From positions 1 to 5,256 of the forward strand of contig DAOWOP010000188.1 in the NCBI GenBank assembly GCA_030642005.1: a stretch of DNA of 5,256 nucleotides, given 5' to 3'. Positions 1-5,256 of the stretch are shown piece after piece (the stretch's first letter is position 1; the number at the start of each line of letters is the position of its first letter). Origin of the DNA: Planctomycetales bacterium. GTDB lineage: Bacteria > Planctomycetota > Phycisphaerae > SM23-33. Made by a program: the position numbers and the translations under genes. The notes under the pieces are model-generated. The model made no database searches. It had not been told where the DNA came from and was given only the letters and a program-made list of their open reading frames with translations.

Positions 1-138
1 AAACCCGAAGAGTTCGTCGTCGAACTGCGGGCGGATAAAAGTATTCGTTACGACCAGATTGAACCGGTTCTCCGGGCAATGCAACATGCGGAACTGGGGA
101 AAATGTACATAACAGCGATGCGGGAACCACCGGGCTGA
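1..138 (+). CDS. ExbD/TolR-family protein, C-terminal end (5' end outside window)
   Basis: The reading frame is open from base 1 and ends at TGA 136-138, giving the last 45 residues of a protein. The sequence reads as the periplasmic C-terminal domain of ExbD/TolR: a strand with the FVVELRADKSIRYDQIEPVL pattern, then a helix (RAMQHAELGK) and a final strand (MYITAMRE). In this family the 'v.lraD..v.y..v..vl..a...g' pattern is typical of the dimerising domain beyond the single membrane helix. ExbD/TolR proteins couple the proton flow through an ExbB/TolQ channel to work in the cell envelope. The next gene is a second member of the same family 5 bases downstream, so the two are almost certainly co-transcribed. 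The membrane helix and its essential Asp lie outside the window, so the assignment rests on the C-terminal pattern and on the neighbour. Confidence 0.8.
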   Translation, partial: KPEEFVVELRADKSIRYDQIEPVLRAMQHAELGKMYITAMREPPG

Positions 139-143
139 CAAAC

Positions 144-656
144 ATGGCGCGTTTGCAAAAAAAGATAACCGGCGACGAGACCGTCCATTATGTCTCCGCG
201 CGCAAGGAGCGCGAAAGCAGGAAGAAGCACGGTTCGACCGCGATCCAGCCGCCGCTGACGCCGATGATCGACATCGTATTCCAGTTGCTGCTGTTCTTCC
301 TGCTGGCCTGCCAGTTCCGCGCCGATGAGGGGCAGATAGCGGCCAATCTGCCCGATATTTCCGGGCCGCCGCCCAGCGTCGTGTCAGTCGATCCCATAGA
401 CATCACACTCCGGGCAACCGGAAGCGACAACCTCGGCGTACTCATCACTGTCCAGCACACCGACGTGCCCCTGACAACCGCCGAAGAACTGTACGGTTAC
501 CTGATGCAAATGAAGCAGCGCCACGGCAGGAACGCAGATGAAGTACCCGTAACTATAAAACCTCTTGGAAACGTCCGATGGATGCACGTAGTTAACGCCT
601 TCAACCAGGCAATACGGGCGGATTACAAAAAGGTCGGCTTCAAACCAAGCGAATAA
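144..656 (+). CDS. exbD: ExbD/TolR-family biopolymer transport protein
   Basis: A 170-residue protein with the standard ExbD/TolR layout. Residues 1-37 are a strongly basic, cytoplasmic N-terminus. Residues 39-46 (TPMIDIVF) are the family signature, and D43 matches the membrane Asp known to be essential for proton coupling in ExbD and TolR. A single membrane helix covers about 42-58, and the remainder is periplasmic, ending in the usual strand-helix-strand (VPVTIKPLGNVRWMHVVNAF, then a strand near KKVGFK). The length is slightly above the usual 130-150 residues because of the long basic N-terminus. The ATG at 144 starts 5 bases after the preceding stop. No clear Shine-Dalgarno sequence precedes it, so translational coupling is likely. 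Two ExbD-like genes in a row suggest a motor with two different TolR-type subunits; the ExbB/TolQ gene is expected upstream of the window. The symbol is family-level only, and tolR would be an equally fair name. Confidence 0.93.
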   Translation: MARLQKKITGDETVHYVSARKERESRKKHGSTAIQPPLTPMIDIVFQLLLFFLLACQFRADEGQIAANLPDISGPPPSVVSVDPIDITLRATGSDNLGVLITVQHTDVPLTTAEELYGYLMQMKQRHGRNADEVPVTIKPLGNVRWMHVVNAFNQAIRADYKKVGFKPSE

Positions 657-662
657 AAGCAT

Positions 663-905
663 AGTAGTCGGTAGTCAAACCGCAAAATCCGAATATCGAA
701 ATACGAAACAAATTCAAAATCCGAATTTTCAAATGTTCAAAACACAGACTAAAGAAACAAATGTTTGTTTTTTTTTACGTTTCGGATTTTGGTCATTTGT
801 ATTTCGATATTGTTTCGGATTTCCGGGCTACGGCAGGCTCCGCCCTGACGAGCGATATTCGGATTTCGGATTTTGTCCTGATATATCAGTAGTCAGTAGT
901 CGGTA
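663..905. repeat. Long AT-rich inverted-repeat element built from 7-base units
   Basis: This element fills most of the gap between the ExbD gene and the TPR gene. Its edges are tandem 7-mers: AGTAGTC GGTAGTC at 663-676 and AGTAGTC AGTAGTC at 888-901; the 11-mer AGTAGTCGGTA occurs at both 663-673 and 895-905. Inside, several stems can form: 692-704 with 799-811 (13 bp, perfect), 715-725 with 781-791 (11 bp, perfect), 685-698 with 853-866 (14 bp) and, in a shifted register, 683-693 with 865-875 (11 bp). The arms themselves step in sevens: AAATCCG, AATATCG, AAATACG from 685; TTCGGAT, TTTGGTC, ATTTGTA, TTTCGAT from 781; CGATATT, CGGATTT, CGGATTT from 853. A GC-rich stretch at 823-852 interrupts the right side. 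No protein is encoded here. It may be a MITE-like or REP-like family, or a complex terminator. The structure is seen directly; the role is inferred. Confidence 0.8.
755..776 (+). terminator. Weak terminator-like hairpin with T-run in the centre of the repeat element
   Basis: AAACAAA (755-761) and TTTGTTT (764-770) are perfect complements separated by only TG, and a run of nine T covers 768-776. A 2-base loop means one or two terminal pairs must open. The stem is almost all A-T, so on its own it would be a weak terminator. It sits inside the larger 715-725/781-791 stem and about 100 bases after the ExbD stop, so it could end the ExbD transcript. Position and T-run are the main support. Confidence 0.35.
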
Positions 906-952
906 ACATGGCAATGTCTATGGAGATTTTCTTCTCTTTGCAAAAAATAATC

Positions 953-3667
953 ATGAATAAGTCGGCGTGGATAAAAGCATTTTCGGTAGCGGTGCTGTGT
1001 GTATCTTTTCTGTCCGTTCAGCCTGCATGGGGTCAGCGGAAGAGCGCCTATGAAAAACTGGATCCGGCGCGACTGGCCCAAACGCTCCGGGCCTTCGGGA
1101 TGAACGAACTGCTGGCCGAGTTGGTCCGGTCCGACAAGGGCGCCGACGCGAAGAGTGCAGCCCTTCTGGTCCAGGTCAGGATTGCCGCAGCCGCCAAGGC
1201 CGAAGACCAGGCCGGCAGGGACAAACTGCTCGATGAGGCAATCGTCATGCTGGACAAACTCGTCAAGGCGACCGCCGATGCCGCCGATGATGAGGCCGAA
1301 CTTCAGCACTATCGCTTTATGCTGGACCGCATCGTCGTTGAGGGCATCACCAAGACCGTCCCGTACATCGAGCGTCTGTCGTATTTTCAGGCCAGGCCCG
1401 GCGACGCCGTCGCCGTCGCCAAACTGACCAGAAGCGCCGTCGGACTCCTCGACCGCCTGACCGCCAAACTGGGAATGCTGCACGAGGAATGGGCCGATGA
1501 TGAAGGCCGAATGGTTACCGGCGTGCTCTGGAGGATGGAGGCGTTCATCCAGGAGGTCCGCTATCGCGGTGCGTGGATTCGGATGTATCGCGCTATGGTC
1601 CTGCCGGCCGACTCCGACGAACGCGCCATGCTGCTTCAGCAGGCGATTACCGACGTGGGCGATTTCGCCGACGCAGAAGACAACTCCAGCGGCGAGAAGT
1701 TCGATTCGCTGCTGCTGTCGGGGATGTGCGCTCGAATGTTTGGCGAATGGCGCGACGCATCGGGTTTCCTGAAACGCGCAGCCGACAAGGACGCCAGAAC
1801 GGGCATCCGGCTGAAGGCATACTTTGAAACGGTCGTCTGCTTCATCGACCGGAAAAAGTTCGCCGAAGCGCAAAAGGCCGTCGGGGAATTCATCAAGCAG
1901 GCCGGTTTGCTGCCGGTACAGAAAGTAGCGGTGGACCGCCGGGCGATACTGTTGAAAAACCGCCTGCTGGAAGTCCGGGCCGAGGCCGTCAAAAAAGAAG
2001 ACCCCGCCAAATCGGCCAAACTGCTCGAAGAATCCCGAAAGATGTTGCTGGACTTTGTCGAGAAGCACCCCGCCTATCGCGAGCAGATTATGGAGATTAT
2101 CGTCGGCAAATACGAGGGCGCCGACACAAAAGACCTCCCGCCGGGAATCAGGGTGCTGGTCGGCGTCAGGGAGTTCACCAAGGCGGTGCGGAAAGCGGCC
2201 GGCGAGAAAGCCAAAACGCCGGATTTCACCGAGGCTGAAAAAATCTTCGCCGAAGTGCTGGCCGACAAACGCAGCGATGATTCAGGCCTGGTTACAGCCC
2301 TGTGGTACATGGGGCACATCAGGAACATGCAGCGAATCAATAAAGAGGCTGCCCGGTATTTCAGTCGGCTGGCGGAAAAATTCCCCAAAGACTCGCGGGC
2401 GAAAGATTCAGCCATGAACGCCGTGAGCAGCCTGCGGGGCATCCTGACAGAAAAGAAGACGACCGCCGCGGCCGCAGGGACGGAATTCGTCAAACAATAC
2501 GCCCACTGCCTGGAGGTGCTGGTAAATAACTGGGGTGAGAAAGACCCGAAGATACGCTCGTACAATTATGAACTTGGAATACAGTACGATACTCTGAAGC
2601 GCAACGACGACGCCATAGCCGCTTTCAATAAGGTCGATCCCAATTCGGAACTTTACCTCCCGTCGCGGTCGCGGATATTGTCGCTGCAAGCCGAGACCCT
2701 CTTCGACAGCACCGCCCCGCAGGAAACGAGACAGCGCCTCGCCGTCAATCTGATCCGGGACCTTCGTTCTTACTGTCGGCGAGCCCGGAAATTCGCCTCC
2801 GAAACTGCCGATAAAGACCGCAGGATGCAGGTCCTCGGATGGGGCGCCCGGTGCGACATGGTGATAGCGCAAATTTTCAAGGACGTGCTGAATCAGCCCG
2901 CCCAAAGCGTCGCCCATGCCGAAAAAGTCCCGCGCAACTGGCCTGAAGTTACAGGCTTGAAACGCCGCAGCCAGGAGTTCATCATCCGCGTCCTGCTGGA
3001 AGGCGGGCAGACCGCCGACGCTATTGCCAAATTGCTTAAACTGGTAGAGCAAAACCCCAAGGGCGCCGAGAGGCTTATCGCCAAAGCAATCGACCAGATT
3101 CACATTCGCATACTTCGTCTGGAGTTCCGCCGCGACGAGCAGTCCAAAAAGAAACTCGCCGACCTGCGAAAGGCATACCGCGTATTCGCCGAAAAACTGT
3201 ACAAGTGGGCCAGCCAAAGCAAACTGCCGGCCGAGCAGATGTACGGCTTCGAACAGGCCATGGCGATAGCCTATGCGTCTTCCGACAACGTTGAAGAGGT
3301 AAAAAAGGCGCGGAACCTGTTTGAGCGGCTGGACAAGGAAAAATCAAGCCAGGTCATGAACATCCTGGGCCTGGCCAGGTGCTTGGCCCGACTGGGAAAA
3401 AATATCGAGGCGATGAAGCAGTACGACAGGCTGATAAACGGCCTGCCGCGCAAATCCGCCCAGTGGTGGCGGGCGCAGTTGGAACGGTTGCAATTTGCCC
3501 TCCGGATATACGGCCACAGCGACAAGGGGCTTGAGAGCATCCGGCTCCAGGTCCGCGTGCTGCGGGGCACAGACTCGAAGATGGGCGAGTATCGGGAACT
3601 GTTCGACGCAATTGAGAACAAGGCCCGCGAAATGCTCAAGACAATCGGGGAAAAGACCGGCGAGTGA
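953..3667 (+). CDS. Large exported TPR-like helical-repeat protein (904 residues)
   Basis: The start at ATG 953 gives a clean signal peptide: basic n-region (MNKSAWIK), hydrophobic core at about 9-22, then PAWG|Q, so the mature protein should begin near Q28. An in-frame ATG at 908 adds 15 residues including an acidic one and spoils this layout; neither start has a good Shine-Dalgarno sequence. The rest is almost entirely amphipathic helix, rich in Ala, Lys, Glu and Arg, with no further membrane segment. TPR-like helix pairs are readable near residues 272-340, 445-490 (ALWYMGHIRNM, then AARYFSRLAEKFP), 536-570 (YELGIQYDTLKRNDDAIAAF) and 800-835 (LGLARCLARLGKNIEAMKQY). TPR solenoids bind other proteins; no catalytic motif is seen. 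Coming after two ExbD genes it could be an extracytoplasmic partner of that motor, as with CpoB/YbgF in Tol-Pal systems, but there is no evident sequence match to CpoB and a 296-base repeat-filled gap separates them. The exact family is not recognised. Confidence 0.9.
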   Translation: MNKSAWIKAFSVAVLCVSFLSVQPAWGQRKSAYEKLDPARLAQTLRAFGMNELLAELVRSDKGADAKSAALLVQVRIAAAAKAEDQAGRDKLLDEAIVMLDKLVKATADAADDEAELQHYRFMLDRIVVEGITKTVPYIERLSYFQARPGDAVAVAKLTRSAVGLLDRLTAKLGMLHEEWADDEGRMVTGVLWRMEAFIQEVRYRGAWIRMYRAMVLPADSDERAMLLQQAITDVGDFADAEDNSSGEKFDSLLLSGMCARMFGEWRDASGFLKRAADKDARTGIRLKAYFETVVCFIDRKKFAEAQKAVGEFIKQAGLLPVQKVAVDRRAILLKNRLLEVRAEAVKKEDPAKSAKLLEESRKMLLDFVEKHPAYREQIMEIIVGKYEGADTKDLPPGIRVLVGVREFTKAVRKAAGEKAKTPDFTEAEKIFAEVLADKRSDDSGLVTALWYMGHIRNMQRINKEAARYFSRLAEKFPKDSRAKDSAMNAVSSLRGILTEKKTTAAAAGTEFVKQYAHCLEVLVNNWGEKDPKIRSYNYELGIQYDTLKRNDDAIAAFNKVDPNSELYLPSRSRILSLQAETLFDSTAPQETRQRLAVNLIRDLRSYCRRARKFASETADKDRRMQVLGWGARCDMVIAQIFKDVLNQPAQSVAHAEKVPRNWPEVTGLKRRSQEFIIRVLLEGGQTADAIAKLLKLVEQNPKGAERLIAKAIDQIHIRILRLEFRRDEQSKKKLADLRKAYRVFAEKLYKWASQSKLPAEQMYGFEQAMAIAYASSDNVEEVKKARNLFERLDKEKSSQVMNILGLARCLARLGKNIEAMKQYDRLINGLPRKSAQWWRAQLERLQFALRIYGHSDKGLESIRLQVRVLRGTDSKMGEYRELFDAIENKAREMLKTIGEKTGE

Positions 3668-3677
3668 AGCACTGATA

Positions 3678-3774
3678 AGTAATTGGTAACTGGTAATTCG
3701 TAATTAGTAATTGGTAATCCGTAACAGAGCGTCTGTTTTTTTTACCAATTACGAATTACGAATTACGAATTACC
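3678..3774. repeat. Heptad-based inverted repeat (GTAATT type)
   Basis: Seven consecutive 7-base units start at 3678 (AGTAATT, GGTAACT, GGTAATT, CGTAATT, AGTAATT, GGTAATC, CGTAACA). The reverse-complement arm at 3747-3774 consists of AATTACG three times and AATTACC. Bases 3693-3717 pair with 3742-3766 in a 25-bp stem with one mismatch (A3706/G3753), and other registers are possible because the units repeat. A small hairpin followed by eight T lies in the loop. The element begins 10 bases after the TGA of the TPR gene. It has the same plan as the element at 663-905 but a different unit sequence. No coding potential is apparent. Confidence 0.88.
3723..3743 (+). terminator. Intrinsic terminator-like hairpin after the TPR gene
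   Basis: AACAGA (3723-3728) and TCTGTT (3732-3737) form a 6-bp stem with loop GCG, followed by a run of eight T (3736-3743). This is the usual layout of a rho-independent terminator, with a short stem. It lies 56 bases past the stop codon of the TPR gene and inside the larger 25-bp stem, which may help or compete with it. It would separate the TPR gene from the tRNA promoter that follows. Confidence 0.6.
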
Positions 3775-3785
3775 AGATTGATGAT

Positions 3786-3814
3786 TTGCACTTGGTTGCC
3801 GCCGGGCCTATACT
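3786..3814 (+). promoter_or_regulatory. Sigma70-type promoter for the tRNA-Cys gene
   Basis: TTGCAC (3786-3791) and TATACT (3809-3814) are separated by 17 bases, the ideal spacing. The -10 box matches TATAAT at five of six bases; the -35 box matches TTGACA mainly in its TTG. Transcription would begin near 3820-3822, only 6-8 bases before the first base of the tRNA, a normal leader for a tRNA gene. The same promoter could also feed the 390-residue gene downstream, since no terminator is seen after the tRNA. Confidence 0.55.
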
Positions 3815-3827
3815 TACCAGCGAAACC

Positions 3828-3901
3828 GGCGGCATAGCCAAGCGGCCTAAGGCGACGGATTGCAAATCCGTTATTCGTGGGTTCGAATCCCACTGCCGCC
3901 T
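3828..3901 (+). tRNA. tRNA-Cys (anticodon GCA)
   Basis: A complete 74-base cloverleaf can be drawn by eye. The acceptor stem is GGCGGCA (3828-3834) with TGCCGCC (3894-3900). The D stem is GCC (3837-3839) with GGC (3851-3853) and the loop holds the usual GG. The anticodon stem is ACGGA (3855-3859) with TCCGT (3867-3871) around loop TTGCAAA, so the anticodon is GCA at 3862-3864. The variable loop is 5 bases. The T arm is GTGGG / TTCGAAT / CCCAC (3877-3893). The discriminator base 3901 is T, which is the known identity base for tRNA-Cys. CCA is not encoded (TCA follows the discriminator), so it must be added by the nucleotidyltransferase. Confidence 0.97.
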
Positions 3902-3959
3902 TCAGACGTCGTAAAAAAACCGCACCCTTTGTCGGGATTAAACGTTAAACAAACAGGGC

Positions 3960-3963
3960 GAGG
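3960..3963 (+). promoter_or_regulatory. Ribosome binding site for the 390-residue gene
   Basis: GAGG lies 8 bases before ATG 3972, a standard Shine-Dalgarno sequence and spacing. It fixes the start of the downstream gene and contrasts with the other two complete genes here, which lack a clear one. Confidence 0.65.
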
Positions 3964-3971
3964 ATAAGACC

Positions 3972-5144
3972 ATGACAGGCAAACACATACTGGCGATAGT
4001 TGCGGTCGTCGCGCTGGTTGCTGCTCTTGCTATGCCGGATCAGCAGGTAGTTGTCTGTAAGGACGGCAGGCGGCTGACCGGCGAGGTAACAGAAATAAAA
4101 GACGGTTACCAGATTCGCATGAAAGGCGGGACCGCCATCATCCCGAAGGATCAGGTCCTCAAAATCGAGGATATCATAACGGTCAGGGACGAACTGGCCA
4201 AGCGGCTGGGCAAGGTCGATTCGAGGGATGCCGAGGGATATTATCAGGTCGCCCGCTGGGCCGACGAGCAGGACATGCCGGCTGACGCAGAGAAGATCCT
4301 CCAGAAGGTCCTCAAACTCAAGCCCGGCCACGAGCGTGCGTTGGCGTTGCTGAAGTTGGTGAAGATGCGTCTGGCCGGTCCGGTTAAACCGACCACGACC
4401 GTTGCTACCGGCCCGGCCAAGCCGCCGCCGCTCGACCCGTCGAAATTCCTGAAAAAAGAGGATATCTACCGCATTCGACTGATGGAACTGAAATCCAATG
4501 ATAGAGTGTCGATCCGGTATCGTAACGATGTGCTGAATCGGTTTATCAAGTCGATGCAGGGAATCGGCGATTTCACGGAGCCGGGATTCGAAAGGCAATT
4601 CCGGGGATATAGCAGGGTCAAGCAGGTCTTGTACATCCTCGAATGGACAGACCGTGAAAACGCCTCAATCCGCGACGACATTCTCATCAGGAGCGACCCG
4701 AAGGTGATGAAGGACTTCAGAACGTATATCTGGCCCATTATCGCCAGGTCGTACGCCAAACCGAGTTGCTACGGCGGCGTCAAGGGAAGAGACGGACTGA
4801 AACTCTTCAACATACCGCTCACAGATGAGAGGATTTTGTACACGAACTTCTATATCCTCCACAAGTGGCAGCGCAGCGGGCGAAGGATGATTAACAGGGA
4901 CAACCCGAAAATGTCGTTGCTGCTTCAATACGGCCTGCCGAGGGAACTGGCCAAATGTCCCCGGCCAAAGTACGTGCCTGGCCCGATTTTCACCGGCCCG
5001 AACGACCGCAACTACAAACTCATCAAAAAATGGATCGAATCGCTGCACCGTCTTTTCCCGCCGGGGTATCGGATTGAATACAAACTCCCCGGACAGGACA
5101 CCGGCAAACCAACGACGCCAACGACAAAACCAGTGGAAAAATAG
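3972..5144 (+). CDS. Secreted protein with SH3-like/helical N-terminal part and cytochrome-c-like C-terminal domain lacking CxxCH
   Basis: A 390-residue protein with a signal peptide (residues 1-20, MTGKH then a hydrophobic run ending ALA). Residues 25-67 are a small beta-rich module (VVVCKDGRRLTGEVTEIKDG, then a strand pair ending near IED), of a kind common at the start of exported planctomycete proteins. Residues 70-131 form a helical, TPR-like stretch (DAEGYYQVARWADEQ, then ILQKVLKLKPGHERALALL). A Pro/Thr-rich linker covers 134-156. Residues 160-360 form a globular domain with SCYGG at 265-269, TNFYILHKW at 291-299, SLLLQYGLP at 315-323 and WIESLH at 354-359. This pattern resembles planctomycete cytochrome-c-like domains, in which a CxxCHGG motif is followed by 'nSlLL..glp' and ends in 'y..l..WI..l'. 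Here the haem motif reads K263-P-S-C266-Y267, so covalent haem binding is unlikely. The tail 375-390 is Pro/Thr/Lys-rich. No enzymatic function is recognised. The family link is from memory and the function unknown. Confidence 0.88.
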   Translation: MTGKHILAIVAVVALVAALAMPDQQVVVCKDGRRLTGEVTEIKDGYQIRMKGGTAIIPKDQVLKIEDIITVRDELAKRLGKVDSRDAEGYYQVARWADEQDMPADAEKILQKVLKLKPGHERALALLKLVKMRLAGPVKPTTTVATGPAKPPPLDPSKFLKKEDIYRIRLMELKSNDRVSIRYRNDVLNRFIKSMQGIGDFTEPGFERQFRGYSRVKQVLYILEWTDRENASIRDDILIRSDPKVMKDFRTYIWPIIARSYAKPSCYGGVKGRDGLKLFNIPLTDERILYTNFYILHKWQRSGRRMINRDNPKMSLLLQYGLPRELAKCPRPKYVPGPIFTGPNDRNYKLIKKWIESLHRLFPPGYRIEYKLPGQDTGKPTTPTTKPVEK

Positions 5145-5163
5145 TAATTGGTAATTAGTAATT
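5143..5163. repeat. Heptad repeat overlapping the stop codon
   Basis: Three 7-base units, AGTAATT, GGTAATT and AGTAATT, run from 5143 to 5163. They are the same units as in the left arm of the 3678-3774 element, but no reverse-complement arm is present before the window ends. The stop codon TAG (5142-5144) of the 390-residue gene lies in the first unit, and a second in-frame stop (TAA, 5145-5147) follows directly. Confidence 0.85.
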
Positions 5164-5182
5164 ACTCAAACTGACCGATTTT

Positions 5183-5205
5183 ATTCGAGATTAGAGAATT
5201 CGAGA
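5183..5205. repeat. Short direct repeat ATTCGAGA
   Basis: ATTCGAGA occurs at 5183-5190 and again at 5198-5205, 15 bases apart from start to start. The units ATTCGAG, ATTAGAG and ATTCGAG again suggest a 7-base repeat, with one extra A breaking the phase. It lies in AT-rich non-coding DNA after the 390-residue gene. Confidence 0.55.
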
Positions 5206-5223
5206 AATTAAAATCTTATCTAT

Positions 5224-5240
5224 AAGGAAGTTATAAAATG
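5224..5240 (+). promoter_or_regulatory. Shine-Dalgarno-like sequence plus ATG at window end (no gene follows in frame)
   Basis: AAGGA (5224-5228) is followed after 9 bases by ATG 5238-5240, which looks like a good translation start. The frame reads only MSND before TAA at 5250-5252. It may be a chance match in AT-rich DNA, a start codon separated from its gene by the repeat that begins here, or a very short leader peptide. The window ends too soon to decide. Confidence 0.25.
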
Positions 5241-5256
5241 TCTAATGACTAATGTC
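5237..5256. repeat. Heptad repeat (AATGWCT type), continues past window end
   Basis: AATGTCT (5237-5243), AATGACT (5244-5250) and AATGTC (5251-5256, cut by the window edge) are tandem 7-base units. The unit sequence differs from the GTAATT and AGTAGTC units elsewhere in the window, but the period is the same. Confidence 0.7.

Noticed and set aside
953..1036. Lipoprotein signal in the TPR protein (Cys at residue 16)
   Set aside because: The residues before C16 (VAVL) do not fit a lipobox, which needs a small residue (Gly, Ala or Ser) just before the Cys. The Cys is in the hydrophobic core, and a signal peptidase I site after PAWG fits better.
893..2068. Long antisense open frame of 391 codons opposite the TPR gene
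   Set aside because: It mirrors the codon bias of the + strand gene, has no signal peptide, domain or family pattern, and starts outside any clear ribosome binding site. The + strand frame is longer and has a signal peptide and TPR-like periodicity.
3678..3774. CRISPR array
   Set aside because: The 7-base units are contiguous, without spacers, and arranged as an inverted repeat; no cas gene is present.
3828..3901. tRNA gene as an attachment site for an integrated element
   Set aside because: No integrase and no second copy of the tRNA 3' end is seen in the window; the downstream gene looks like ordinary host-lineage sequence.
3711..3914. Small + strand open frame spanning the repeat, the tRNA promoter and the tRNA
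   Set aside because: It runs through the GTAATT repeat arms and the whole tRNA-Cys gene, so it is non-coding.
3945..4598. Antisense open frame of 217 codons opposite the 390-residue gene
   Set aside because: It is a complement of a well-supported gene with signal peptide and Shine-Dalgarno sequence; the translation shows no recognisable domain.

Overview
The window looks like a piece of a Planctomycetota chromosome, most likely from the Phycisphaerae or a related lineage. Three things point there: two ExbD/TolR genes in a row followed by a very large secreted TPR-type protein, a secreted protein with the layout of planctomycete-specific exported proteins, and AT-rich intergenic DNA built from 7-base repeat units. 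This is an inference from style; the window carries no rRNA or marker protein to prove it. All recognised genes are on the + strand.

Layout. Bases 1-138 are the 3' end of an ExbD/TolR-family gene. A second, complete ExbD/TolR gene follows after 5 bases (144-656). Bases 657-952 hold a long AT-rich inverted-repeat element (about 663-905) bordered by 7-base units, with a weak hairpin plus T-run at its centre. Bases 953-3667 encode a 904-residue exported helical-repeat (TPR-like) protein. Bases 3668-3827 hold a second inverted-repeat element with different arm sequence but the same plan (arms around a hairpin plus T-run), then a sigma70-type promoter. A tRNA-Cys(GCA) gene lies at 3828-3901. Bases 3972-5144 encode a 390-residue secreted protein whose C-terminal part resembles a cytochrome-c-like domain that has lost its haem-binding CxxCH motif. 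Bases 5145-5256 hold more heptad repeats and a ribosome-binding-site-like sequence before an ATG that runs into a stop after four codons.

How the parts may work together. The two ExbD/TolR proteins would be the stator-side, periplasm-reaching subunits of a proton-driven envelope motor whose ExbB/TolQ partner is expected upstream of the window. The big TPR protein is a plausible extracytoplasmic partner, as TPR proteins often accompany Tol/Exb/Agl-type motors, but the 296-base repeat-filled gap may place it in a separate transcript. The 390-residue protein has no proven link to the motor.

The most unusual signal is non-coding: 7-base repeat blocks with different unit sequences lie within 0-10 bases of the stop codon of each of the three complete genes, and two of these blocks are built into palindromes with a terminator-like core. 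No CRISPR array, transposase, integrase, toxin-antitoxin pair or defence gene is visible.
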